DNA of 64,000 bases from Pseudomonas fluvialis (GCF_002234375.1 NZ_NMQV01000002.1:124001-188000); one strand, 5' to 3'; shown: positions 11,231-18,651, numbered from the stretch's first letter. Numbers and translations are program-made. The notes: generated by a model from the sequence alone, not told the origin.

Positions 11231-11263
11231 ACGCCCAGCCCGCTTTGCGTGCTGGGCGTTTTT
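11231..11263 (+). terminator. Rho-independent terminator of pckA
   Basis: Perfect 9-bp stem ACGCCCAGC / GCTGGGCGT (11231-11239 and 11251-11259) with an 11-nt loop, running straight into TTTTT. It lies between pckA and the convergent dctD-like gene. Confidence 0.9.
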
Positions 11264-11279
11264 CATGGCGTAGTGGCGG

Positions 11280-12641
11280 CTAGGCCTGGCCGTCTTCCTG
11301 GCTACCCAGGCCATGCTTGCGCAGTTTGTCGTGCAGGGTCTTGCGGGGCAGGCCCAGGGCTTCGGCCAGACTACGCAGCGAGCCATGGTTGCGCGCCAGT
11401 TCGGCGGCGATCAGCGCCCGCTCGAAGGCTTCTACCTGCTGGCTGAGGCTACCGGCGTTGGGCTGGCTGAGCGGCACCTGGCCATCCAGGTCGAGTGGCA
11501 GGCCCAGGGCGAAGCGCTCTGCGGCATTGCTCAGCTCACGCACGTTGCCTGGCCAACTGTGCCGCAGCAGTGCTGCCTGTTCGTGGCCTTCCAGGTGGCG
11601 CAGGCTGAGGCCGTGGCGCAGTGCGGCACTCTCGGCAAAATGCTGGAACAGCTGCAGGCAGTCGTCACCGCGTTCGCGCAGCGGTGGGATAGCCAGGCTG
11701 GCGACGTTTAGCCGGTAGAACAGGTCGGCACGGAAGCGGCCCTGTTCGGATGCCTGGCGCAGGTCCTCCTTGGTCGCGGCGATCACCCGGATATCCAGCG
11801 CCACCGCCTGGTTGCCACCCAGCCGTTCCAGACGGCGCTCCTGCAACAGGCGCAGCAACTTGACCTGGATATCCAGGCTCATGCTTTCGATTTCGTCGAG
11901 AAACACCGTACCGCCGCTGGCAAATTCGAACTTGCCGATACGTCGCTTGCTGGCCCCGGTGAAGGCACCGGCTTCATGTCCGAACAGCTCGCTTTCCACC
12001 ACCGACTCGGCCAGCGCGCCGGCATTGATGGCCACGAAAGGCCCCTGGCGTCGGCTGGATAGCTCATGCAGGGCGCGCGCCACCACTTCCTTGCCGGCGC
12101 CGGTTTCACCGAGGATCAGCACGTCGGCCTGGGTTGCCGCCAGGGCCCCCACCTGCTGGCGCAGACGCTGCATGGCGGGTGACTGGCCGAGGAGGCGGCC
12201 GTCCAGGGCCTGGCGGTCGGCCAGAGCCAGGCGCAGACGACGGTTGTCCAGTACCAGGCGGCGCATCTCCAGGGCGCGTCGCACGCTGTCCAGCAGTAGA
12301 TCGCTGGCGAAGGGCTTTTCCAGAAAGTCATAGGCGCCGGCGCGCATCGCCTGTACGGCCAGCGGCACATCACCGTGCCCGGTGATCAGCAGAACCGGTA
12401 ACTGGCTATCGCGGGCCTGCAGTTGGGCGAGCAGCTGCAGGCCGTCGATGCCCGGCATGCGGATGTCACTGATTACCACGCCGGGCCAATCGTCTTCCAG
12501 TTCCTCGGCCAGGCCTGCGGCAGTACCCCGGCTATGGACCCGCAGGCCAGCCAGGTCGAGCGTCTGTGCCAGGGCCTGGCGCAGGTGCGGGTCATCGTCG
12601 AGCAGCAGTACCTGGCTGTCGGCGAGCAGATGGCTGGTCAT
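11280..12641 (-). CDS. dctD: Sigma-54-dependent response regulator, DctD type
   Basis: 453-residue NtrC-family activator. The receiver domain has phospho-acceptor Asp59 (ISDIRMPGIDG). The AAA+ domain has Walker A GETGAGKE (about 178-185), the sigma-54-contacting GAFTGA loop (225-230) intact and Walker B FLDEIE (about 247-252). The C-terminal Fis-type helix-turn-helix is near 410-445. The start ATG overlaps the dctB stop as ATGA. With DctB it most likely controls C4-dicarboxylate uptake; a related acidic amino-acid regulator (AauR) is the main alternative. No dicarboxylate transporter gene lies beside it in this window. Confidence 0.85.
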   Translation of the reverse strand: MTSHLLADSQVLLLDDDPHLRQALAQTLDLAGLRVHSRGTAAGLAEELEDDWPGVVISDIRMPGIDGLQLLAQLQARDSQLPVLLITGHGDVPLAVQAMRAGAYDFLEKPFASDLLLDSVRRALEMRRLVLDNRRLRLALADRQALDGRLLGQSPAMQRLRQQVGALAATQADVLILGETGAGKEVVARALHELSSRRQGPFVAINAGALAESVVESELFGHEAGAFTGASKRRIGKFEFASGGTVFLDEIESMSLDIQVKLLRLLQERRLERLGGNQAVALDIRVIAATKEDLRQASEQGRFRADLFYRLNVASLAIPPLRERGDDCLQLFQHFAESAALRHGLSLRHLEGHEQAALLRHSWPGNVRELSNAAERFALGLPLDLDGQVPLSQPNAGSLSQQVEAFERALIAAELARNHGSLRSLAEALGLPRKTLHDKLRKHGLGSQEDGQA

Positions 12642-14449
12642 GCAGGGGTATCCTCCGGAGACAGGGGGCGCGCGCCGGCATCTACTGCGCGCAGGCGCAG
12701 GGTCAGGAGTGCCCCGCCCTCGGCATGGTTGGCCAGCTGCAGCTCGCCACCCAGGGCGCGCAGCAGGCTGTCACAGATGGCCAGGCCGAGGCCCAGGCCC
12801 TGGGTGCGCGTCTTGGTTGTGAAGAAGGGCTCGCGAGCACGTGCCAAGGCCTCATCAGTGAAGCCGGGGCCGTTGTCGTGGATCAGCAGGGCGATGTATT
12901 CCCCTTGTGTCTGGGTGCTCAGGGTCAGGCGGCGGGGCGGTGGGCGCTCGCCCAGGGCGTCGAGGGCATTGCCCAGCAGGTTGCCGAGTACCTGGCGCAA
13001 GCGGGTTTCGCCGGCCTGTACCCAGAGTGGCGCCTCCGGCAGGTCGCGGATCAGCTCGACCTGTAGCTCGCGGCGTCGTTTGGCCAGCAAGGCCAGGGCG
13101 TCATCGATGGCTGGCTGCAGGGCTACACGCTCCGGGGCATGGCTATCACGACGGGCAAAGGCGCGCAGATGAGCGATGATCGAGGCCATGCGCGCCGTCA
13201 GGCCACTGATTTGCAGAAGGTTGTCGCGGGCCTCGGCCTGACGCTGTTGGTCGAGCAGCACCACGGCGTTATCGGCGTAGCTGCGAATCGCCGCCAGCGG
13301 CTGATTGAGCTCGTGGCTGATGCTTGCCGACATGGTGCCCAGCACCGAGAGCTTGCCGGCCTGCAACAGCTCATCCTGGGTGCGCGCCAGCTCCTGCTGG
13401 GCCTGCTCACGCTCCAGTACCTCATCCTGCAACCGCTGGTTGAGCTGCGAGAGGGCCTGGGTGCGTTGCTGTACGCGCTGCTCCAGGTGCTGGCGTGCCC
13501 GGCTGTCCAGGGCAATGCGTTCCAGATAGTGCCGGCGCCGCTGCAGCAGCAGGCCGAGGAGCAGGATCAGCAACAGCCAGGCGCTGCCGGCAATCAGCAT
13601 GGCGCTTTGCACCGGGCGATCGAGCAGGTTGCGCGGCGTCAGGATACTGACCTGCCAGCCGGTTTCCGCCAGCTTGCGGTCCTGACGCAGCCACTGCGCT
13701 TGTTCCAGCTGCAGGGGGCGTGGCGCCAGGGTTGGGTAGGGCTGGTTGGCGGCAATCGCCGCGTGATCGGCGGCATCCAGCTCGCGGGTGGCGCGGAAGC
13801 GCCAGGCCGCGTGCGAGGTGAGGATCACCACGCCATGCTGGTCGGTGACCAGCAGGCGCTCGGGACTGTTGCCCCACAAGGTCTCGGTATGGTCGAGATC
13901 GACCTTGACCACCAGTACGCCGAGCGTGCGTTCCGCGTCACGGATGGCCGCCGCGAAGAAGTAGCCGCGCTTGCCCGAGGTGTTGCCCAGTCCGAAAAAG
14001 CGTCCCAGGCGGCCCTGCATGGCTTCGCGGAAGTACGGGCGGAAGGCGAAGTTGCGTTCGATGAAGGAGTCTTCCGCCGCCCAGTTGGAGGAAGCCAGGG
14101 TGCGACCATCCGGCGCCATCAGGTAGATCACATCCGCGCCGGTTTGCCGTTGCAGTCCGGCCAGCAGACGGTTGGCCTGGTCACGCCGTGTCGCCTCCTC
14201 GGGCGCCAGCAGGGGCGCACGGAGCACCGGCAGCTGGCCGAAGATGGCCGGCAGCACTTCGAAACGACGCAGCGTACCCAACAGGTTGGCGACATACAGG
14301 TCGAGCGTCTGGCGATTCTGCTCGGCCAGCTGCTCGCTGTAATGGCGCTGAACCACTCCTTGCAGCGGCCACAGCAAAGGCGCCAGCAGCAAGGCCAGCA
14401 GCAACAGGCTACGCCAGCGCAGGCGCGGCGGTAGGTGTTTTTTGTCCAT
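12638..14449 (-). CDS. dctB: DctB-type sensor histidine kinase
   Basis: 603-residue membrane kinase. It has a first membrane helix at residues 12-32, a large periplasmic double-Cache sensor region (ANLLGTLRRFEVLP, IRDAERTLGVLVVKVDLDH), a second membrane helix near 275-300 and a coiled-coil linker. The H-box SISHELNQPLAAIRSYADNA has His379, followed by the N-box (LGNLLGNALDAL) and the G-box GLGLGLAI. ATG 14449 (MDKKHLPPRLRWR) is the natural start. The frame stays open upstream for 82 more codons, but those encode a remnant of an unrelated Mrr protein. The likely ligand is a C4-dicarboxylate. Confidence 0.86.
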   Translation of the reverse strand: MDKKHLPPRLRWRSLLLLALLLAPLLWPLQGVVQRHYSEQLAEQNRQTLDLYVANLLGTLRRFEVLPAIFGQLPVLRAPLLAPEEATRRDQANRLLAGLQRQTGADVIYLMAPDGRTLASSNWAAEDSFIERNFAFRPYFREAMQGRLGRFFGLGNTSGKRGYFFAAAIRDAERTLGVLVVKVDLDHTETLWGNSPERLLVTDQHGVVILTSHAAWRFRATRELDAADHAAIAANQPYPTLAPRPLQLEQAQWLRQDRKLAETGWQVSILTPRNLLDRPVQSAMLIAGSAWLLLILLLGLLLQRRRHYLERIALDSRARQHLEQRVQQRTQALSQLNQRLQDEVLEREQAQQELARTQDELLQAGKLSVLGTMSASISHELNQPLAAIRSYADNAVVLLDQQRQAEARDNLLQISGLTARMASIIAHLRAFARRDSHAPERVALQPAIDDALALLAKRRRELQVELIRDLPEAPLWVQAGETRLRQVLGNLLGNALDALGERPPPRRLTLSTQTQGEYIALLIHDNGPGFTDEALARAREPFFTTKTRTQGLGLGLAICDSLLRALGGELQLANHAEGGALLTLRLRAVDAGARPLSPEDTPA

Positions 14450-14518
14450 GCGCCGATTATGCCTGAGGCTCCGCGCGCACGCCGCGTGCCTGCGTGCCCG
14501 CGCGTTGGCGCAGTGGAA

Positions 14519-14709
14519 GGTGCGCGCCCATCCCTCCCGGTTGTTGATGACGGTCTGCCGGCCCGAAGGCAGGCGCTCGTGGCGTTCCGCTTCGCTGAGT
14601 TGGAACTCATTGGTAATCCGCTCGCGCAATGCGCTCAGTGCCAGCGGAGCACCATCGGCCACTGCGGCAAGTACGGGCGTATAACCGTTTGGCAATCTGG
14701 AATGGGCAT
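14519..14709 (-). pseudogene. Truncated, frameshifted mrr (restriction endonuclease) N-terminal remnant
   Basis: A strong ribosome-binding site (AAGGAGG, plus-strand CCTCCTT at 14714-14720) precedes ATG 14709. The first 12 codons read MPIPDCQTVIRP. After a one-base loss in a C-run near 14674-14678 the next frame continues VLAAVADGAPLALSALRE and then LLPSGRQTVINNREGWART-like text. That is the winged-helix N-terminal domain (Mrr_N) of Mrr-type restriction enzymes (LPSGRQTV, NNREGWART). Homology stops at about 14519, and the catalytic domain is missing. The second frame runs on into dctB, giving an artificial 685-residue fusion frame. Confidence 0.72.
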
Positions 14710-14724
14710 AAAGCCTCCTTGCAA

Positions 14725-15558
14725 TCAGCGGGGCAGGGGTGCCGCCAATTGGCCGCTGCTGGGTTTGCGTGAAAAACGCAGGGTATCGTTGTGCAACTGT
14801 TCCAACACCTCGGTTAGCCCGGCGCGGCGTAGGCCCTGTTCGGCCTCTGCGCGCAGTTCATCAAGCCATGGGGAGTGCCCGGAGCAATGTGGCCATAGCT
14901 CATGGTCGGCCTCCAGGGGGTGAGGGCGGCACTTGCCCAGCCAGTTGGGGATAAGCTCTTTATGGTGACTCAGCTGATACAGGGAGGCCTCATCCAGCTG
15001 CGAGCGGCGCATGATGGTGCCGTGGTGATGGGCGATAGCCAATACCTGTAGGAGATGGATCAAACAGGGCCGATGCTCGAAGTGACCGCCTGCGGTGAGG
15101 TGGTAAAAGCGTCTGCACACTGAATGTTCTTCATTCATTCGCTCCAGAAGCAGAGCGTAATAGCCGGCTGAGTCCGGCCCGATTTCGCGGGTGTCGGGTG
15201 TGAGCAGGTGCAGCGTGAACTCAAGAAAGGTTTCAGGCGTGCGGTGTTCCTGAAACCATTGATTTAGCCGTTCCGGCGCTTTGTAGCTGAAGAGATGCTG
15301 ATGAGCTGAATCGCTTTGCCCGGTCAGCCAGCCTTCTGCGAGCGCGAAATGCTGGTTGAGCCAATCCAGGTGTGCTTGGCGCAAGGCCAGCTTGAGCTGA
15401 TCGGCACTCGACCATTGGTAGGCGGATAGCTGTAGCGCCTCCGGTAACAGAGCGTTGATCTCAGTGCGTGCCACGCCATGGGCTTCAAAAGTCGCCAGTA
15501 CGCGTGCGGCCTGCTGGCGTGCAGGGCTTGGCGTGATCGGGATGATCTTCTTGGTCAT
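14725..15558 (-). CDS. Orphan protein of unknown function, 277 aa
   Basis: No family is recognised. The product is soluble, with no signal peptide or membrane helix, rich in His, Glu and Leu, and mostly helical by composition. A histidine-rich stretch lies in the middle (LAIAHHHGTIMRRSQLDE, YQLSHHKELIP) and a basic end follows (RFSRKPSSGQL). AAGG lies eight bases upstream of ATG 15558. Its location between the Mrr remnant and an antirepressor-type operon, away from conserved neighbours, marks it as accessory. The function is unknown. Confidence 0.6.
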   Translation of the reverse strand: MTKKIIPITPSPARQQAARVLATFEAHGVARTEINALLPEALQLSAYQWSSADQLKLALRQAHLDWLNQHFALAEGWLTGQSDSAHQHLFSYKAPERLNQWFQEHRTPETFLEFTLHLLTPDTREIGPDSAGYYALLLERMNEEHSVCRRFYHLTAGGHFEHRPCLIHLLQVLAIAHHHGTIMRRSQLDEASLYQLSHHKELIPNWLGKCRPHPLEADHELWPHCSGHSPWLDELRAEAEQGLRRAGLTEVLEQLHNDTLRFSRKPSSGQLAAPLPR

Positions 15559-15606
15559 TACAACGCCTTTGAGCGACGGTTCTACGAGAAGGACTGCTTG
15601 CAGGCG

Positions 15607-16116
15607 CTATACAAAGCGCAGACCCCGCGTTGGGAAGGCATTTGGCAAGGCACGTGCTGAGCGCAAGGAGGAGGTCGTCCAGTTGCTAAAGGACTTGACC
15701 GGCAATGCCTTCACCGAACAGTTGGGCAGCCAGTTTGAGCTGGGCTGGGGGACCTGGATGCGCGTGCCTGGTCCTAGAAGCAAGTAGGCTGTATTGAGCG
15801 TTCTGAAATGGAACTCCTCGTGATGGTGCAGAAGTGACGTTCGGACGAAGTCTCCGACATCCCACCGTCTTTCACTGTCGAAGATAACCGTGTGTGCATA
15901 GACCAGAGCAGGTTGTCGTCGGGTCTTTGCCAGTTGTAGGCGCTGGCTTTCAGTGACATCCAGATCAAGCCACCGCCAGTTCCGCACCAAGCAATAGCCG
16001 CCATAAACAAAATGCTGCCGTGCATAGGCCATGGCCTCAGTGTCGTTCATGCCACTGCCGCTCATCGGCTCGCCTGCTGAATACAGCAAGTCCGCCATTT
16101 CCCTAAGTGTGGCCAT
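15607..16116 (-). CDS. DUF6957-like small protein, tail possibly replaced
   Basis: 169 residues. The first 120 or so (GGYCLVRNWRWLDLDVT, PALVYAHTVIFDSERRWD, VGDFVRTSLLHH, TLNTAYLLLGPGTR) resemble a small Pseudomonas family that I recall as DUF6957, function unknown. After LLLGPGTR the sequence becomes Ser/Arg/Ala-rich and does not look like the family. Those last 45 residues may be read-through into foreign DNA after a truncation. The start is three bases after the stop of the antirepressor-like gene, so it is the last gene of a three-gene operon. Confidence 0.55.
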   Translation of the reverse strand: MATLREMADLLYSAGEPMSGSGMNDTEAMAYARQHFVYGGYCLVRNWRWLDLDVTESQRLQLAKTRRQPALVYAHTVIFDSERRWDVGDFVRTSLLHHHEEFHFRTLNTAYLLLGPGTRIQVPQPSSNWLPNCSVKALPVKSFSNWTTSSLRSARALPNAFPTRGLRFV

Positions 16117-16119
16117 GGT

Positions 16120-16845
16120 CTAAGGCTGTTCGTGCTGAGCGCTGCTATGGTGGTGCTCCTCAAGCTCAATGCTGCACAACAGGGCCGCAAAGTCCGAGTC
16201 GAGCAGATGAATGCGCTGAGGGCGGGCATCCACGATGGATTTGATGATCGCGTCGACCCGTTGTGAAACAGGCATCTGGCTTGGCGATTTCGAGCGGTCA
16301 TGCTGATAAATGATCGTGCTGAGCGAAGCGACGGCTCCACGCAACTGGTGCTCCTGCGCTTCAGCAATTTCAAAACCGTTTTTCGCACTGAATTGGTCGG
16401 AGAGCTCTTTGAGCACGGCTTTGCGGTTTCCTGGCTCAGCCTGTTGCGCTCGCCAGTTCAGAATCCGCTTCAGCACCGCAGGTGCTGCCGTTGCAGTTGG
16501 CGGTGTCGGCCCTGCCAGCGGTGTGGGCTCACCAAAGAAATGTGCGCGCAACTGATCGAGTCGCATGCGGGCGCCGGGGGAAACCTTGCGCGAGCTAAGG
16601 CTTTTCAGCCAGAACTCGAATTCCGACTGCGGCAGGCACAGCATTCGTTTCAGCAGTGGTTCCCCAGGCAGGGCAACGTCATGCTCGGTCGGGCTGTAGC
16701 GAGGGGGCTGCAGTTTGGCGGCTTGAGCATGCCAGTTAAGACCCATAGCTTCGCAAATGGGGCGTATCGGCCAGTAACGCTCATTGTCGCTGCTGATCAG
16801 ACTTGGAATCGACAGTCCCTGGATTTTGATTTTGGTGGCGCGCAT
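16120..16845 (-). CDS. Phage antirepressor-like protein (P22_AR_N-type N terminus)
   Basis: 241 residues. The N-terminal part (KIQGLSIPSLISSDNERYWP, IRPICEAMGLNWHAQAAKLQ) matches the pattern of P22-type antirepressor N-terminal domains, which pair a short beta segment with 'V(R)xxCEALGLxWxxQxxKL'. The C-terminal 120 residues have no recognised domain. GGAGGA lies nine bases upstream of ATG 16845, which decides this start over an in-frame Met further upstream. It is four bases downstream of the 161-aa gene and upstream of the DUF6957-like gene, so all three form one operon. Confidence 0.6.
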   Translation of the reverse strand: MRATKIKIQGLSIPSLISSDNERYWPIRPICEAMGLNWHAQAAKLQPPRYSPTEHDVALPGEPLLKRMLCLPQSEFEFWLKSLSSRKVSPGARMRLDQLRAHFFGEPTPLAGPTPPTATAAPAVLKRILNWRAQQAEPGNRKAVLKELSDQFSAKNGFEIAEAQEHQLRGAVASLSTIIYQHDRSKSPSQMPVSQRVDAIIKSIVDARPQRIHLLDSDFAALLCSIELEEHHHSSAQHEQP

Positions 16846-16849
16846 CGGA

Positions 16850-17335
16850 TTACTGTCCTCCCGGAGCTGCATGGTTGGGGGAAGTGGCCGGTGGGTGTTG
16901 ATGCTGTCTGCTGAGGATCTTGTGCATTGTTTGCGTGGCTTCATCAGAGTCCATCCACTTCAGCCATGTCTCGTAGACGTGGGGTTTGGTCTGTTGCAGC
17001 CTGGAAATCTTGTTGGCGCTAGCTTCAATGGTTCGGCAAGCATCTCGGAATTGCACGGCATCTGTTCTGCTATCTGAATCCAACTGGTCAAGAATCAGAT
17101 CGATGAAGTCAGCAGATAGCTGCATTGGTAAGTAGTACAGCGGTGATCCTGAGTCGGGATCCTCTGTTATTAAGAGCTCGTTTTCCCAGGTCGAAGCTGC
17201 AGCTTTAGCCAGGGTGGTGGGTGCGCTGAACGCACGGAGCAGTGAGCCAAGTTCGATCTTGGTTTGCTGTGTTTTCTTGTCGATCAAAAACAGGATTTCC
17301 GAATTGCTCGATGGTGTCTTGGTGAGGGTATCCAT
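16850..17335 (-). CDS. Unknown protein, 161 aa, first gene of the antirepressor operon
   Basis: No family is recognised. The protein is acidic and soluble, with no membrane segment. CACGGAG gives a good ribosome-binding site seven bases before ATG 17335. It is the leader gene of a three-gene minus-strand operon and starts about 87 bases from a divergent XRE regulator. Two abutting 15-bp repeats in that gap are the probable operator, so this operon is likely repressed by the XRE protein. Function unknown. Confidence 0.55.
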   Translation of the reverse strand: MDTLTKTPSSNSEILFLIDKKTQQTKIELGSLLRAFSAPTTLAKAAASTWENELLITEDPDSGSPLYYLPMQLSADFIDLILDQLDSDSRTDAVQFRDACRTIEASANKISRLQQTKPHVYETWLKWMDSDEATQTMHKILSRQHQHPPATSPNHAAPGGQ

Positions 17336-17364
17336 GAATGACTCCGTGAACCTTTATCCAGATA

Positions 17365-17394
17365 ATCTGTAAATCAGATATCTGTAGATTAGAT
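17365..17394. promoter_or_regulatory. Two abutting 15-bp direct repeats, candidate XRE operator
   Basis: ATCTGTAAATCAGAT (17365-17379) is followed with no gap by ATCTGTAGATTAGAT (17380-17394), matching at 13 of 15 positions. The first copy is itself a palindrome, ATCTG-n5-CAGAT. The pair lies between the divergent 161-aa gene and the XRE regulator, the expected place for an autoregulatory operator. The stretch is clearly more AT-rich than its surroundings. Confidence 0.6.
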
Positions 17395-17422
17395 ATACCC
17401 TTGCCGGATTGTCAAGCGTGAG

Positions 17423-17686
17423 GTGTACCCGTTGGAAAAGTCGGTGTATCGGGATGAGAACCTGGTGCTGCTCAGACTGCTAAAGCAGTGTCGAGTGGAA
17501 GCTGGTTTGACCCAGGCGCAATTCGCCCAAGCGCTGGAGCGCCCACAGTCGTTTGCCAGCGATATCGAGCGCGGCTTGCGCCGGATTGATCTCGTCCAAC
17601 TGCGGGATATCTGCCACGCGCTGAACATCGGCCTCGTCGAATTCGTGCAGCGCTTCGAGACCGAGTTAGCGCGTAAGGACGCTTAA
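17423..17686 (+). CDS. XRE-family helix-turn-helix regulator
   Basis: 87 residues, essentially a single Cro/CI-type HTH domain: LRLLKQCRVEAGLTQAQFAQ, then LERPQSFASDIERGLRRIDL. It probably represses the divergent operon and itself through the abutting repeats at 17365-17394. The start is uncertain. GTG 17423 is the first possible codon, but GAGGTG at 17420-17425 would serve TTG 17432 at six-base spacing, giving MEKSVYRDENLV, which looks like a more typical family start. Confidence 0.75.
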   Translation: MYPLEKSVYRDENLVLLRLLKQCRVEAGLTQAQFAQALERPQSFASDIERGLRRIDLVQLRDICHALNIGLVEFVQRFETELARKDA

Positions 17687-17988
17687 GGCTGGAGCTGGTT
17701 TTCTGCTTTGCTGCGTTCGCATGCTGCCGCATACAGCGCAGCAGCATCGGAGCACAGCAGCCGCAGTGCCATGATGCAGTCCAGAAGCAAATGGTTTTCC
17801 AAGGTGTTCAAGTCACTTGCGCTGGAGAGCGCGTGGAGCATGCCGACTGCGGCGTTTTGGCGAAGCTGGGCTTCGTCATGCAACTGGTCGGAGGTGACAT
17901 CGCTGCGGACAGTGAACAGGCCGCTGAACGCGTCGAGGGCCTGGGGAGCGGAGTCGGTGGTACTCGAAGGGATATTGGTCTGCTGCAT
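17683..17988 (-). CDS. Small DUF3077/DUF6124-like protein
   Basis: 101 residues. The layout of a variable Ser/Thr/Pro-rich N terminus, then LFTVRSDVTSDQLHDEAQ, then a helical Leu/Ala segment (LLLDCIMALRLLCSDAAALY), resembles small Pseudomonas proteins grouped as DUF3077 or DUF6124, whose function is unknown. The gene overlaps the end of the convergent XRE gene by four bases. Its ribosome-binding site AAGAGA sits in the 3' arm of a hairpin, and a much larger structured leader lies just upstream, suggesting control at the RNA level. Confidence 0.55.
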   Translation of the reverse strand: MQQTNIPSSTTDSAPQALDAFSGLFTVRSDVTSDQLHDEAQLRQNAAVGMLHALSSASDLNTLENHLLLDCIMALRLLCSDAAALYAAACERSKAENQLQP

Positions 17989-18117
17989 AGGGTGATCTCT
18001 TGAGTTTTAAGAGACCGCCACCTTCGCTTCCACACGAAGGGTGGCGGCTGCATACGGGTGTGGAAGACCGAGACTCAAGGAACTCGGTGCGCCGAAGCGC
18101 CCCGCATGCAGCCACCA
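17989..18117 (-). promoter_or_regulatory. Highly structured 5' leader RNA with sequestered ribosome-binding site
   Basis: On the minus strand the leader folds by inspection into a closing stem P1 (18101-18113 with 18046-18058, 13 pairs with one G-U). P1 encloses two hairpins, a GCGC-UUCG-GCGC tetraloop stem (18089-18100) and an ACCGAG/CTCGGT stem (18067-18072, 18083-18088), making a three-way junction. P1 is followed by a 12-bp hairpin (18015-18026 with 18035-18047, one bulge). A final 6-bp hairpin (17996-18001 with 18009-18014) contains the AAGAGA ribosome-binding site of the small DUF3077/6124-like gene. P1 and the 12-bp stem share two bases, so they may compete. Confidence 0.65.
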
Positions 18118-18475
18118 TGACACAAGAATCCTCTGGCGCTGTGTTCCTGAAGCCAGGTCTGTCGACCCGCCCAATCACCCTATGCTGCCCGCAGAGGCCC
18201 TGCAAGGTGGCACTTTACGGGATCTGGGCGCAAAAGGCTCTGACCATGAGTAGCCTTCAAGATGCTGTTAATGCCTAGATTTTGATGGCGGGGGATGTGA
18301 TGCGGAGGGCGCCATCGGTGATGACAGATAAAATAGCCCGACGAGCGGCTTTGAGACTGGCGCAGATTTTTTCTAACCGAGAGGTGGCGCGGTGGCAAAT
18401 CCCTACCCCAATCCTACCCCAGGCCGAATTTCAGGCACAAAAAAGGGCTACGCTTTCACGTAACCCTTTGATTTG
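18118..18475. other. Intergenic stretch left of the island
   Basis: No supported gene on either strand. Short open frames here lack ribosome-binding sites and family resemblance. The only clear element is the displaced tRNA-Thr terminator at 18439-18466. The promoter of the structured leader should lie in the left part of this stretch but no clear -35/-10 pair was picked out. Confidence 0.5.
18439..18466 (-). terminator. Displaced native tRNA-Thr terminator
   Basis: On the minus strand an 8-bp stem (GGGTTACG / CGTAGCCC, one G-U, loop of six) is followed by TTTTTT. It sits just beyond the 3'-end tRNA fragment at 18476. It was therefore probably the original terminator of tRNA-Thr before the island separated the two. 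Confidence 0.75.
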
Positions 18476-18522
18476 TATGGTGCCGGCACCAGGAGTCGAA
18501 CCCTTGAACTACTGATTACAAG
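18476..18522. repeat. attL: partial copy of the tRNA-Thr 3' end
   Basis: Bases 18476-18503 are identical over 28 bp to 36197-36224 inside tRNA-Thr (TATGGTGCCGGCACCAGG and on to AACCC). Similarity continues imperfectly through ACTGATTACAAG to about 18522. This is the left attachment site of the island; the fragment cannot form a complete tRNA. Confidence 0.9.
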
Positions 18523-18651
18523 CCGCTTGTCCTGGTGATTTTCGGTGTTTCGCAGGGTTGCTGATAAGCCTATATATTCTTGTATTTAAAGGATTATCGC
18601 TATTTTCTTGTTCTTTGCTGTTTCAGGTTGTACCGTTCGATTACACCCTCG

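Noticed and set aside
12638..14695. A single 685-residue sensor kinase with a novel N-terminal domain
   Set aside because: The N-terminal 59 residues match Mrr_N and have their own upstream start in another frame; the kinase has a natural start at 14449.
15455..15787. Plus-strand open frames suggesting a gene
   Set aside because: The coding-like stretches lie in different frames with no start signal; at most a degraded fragment.
17876..18205. Open frame through the structured leader
   Set aside because: The frame is a by-product of GC-rich stems; it overlaps the real small gene and has no ribosome-binding site.
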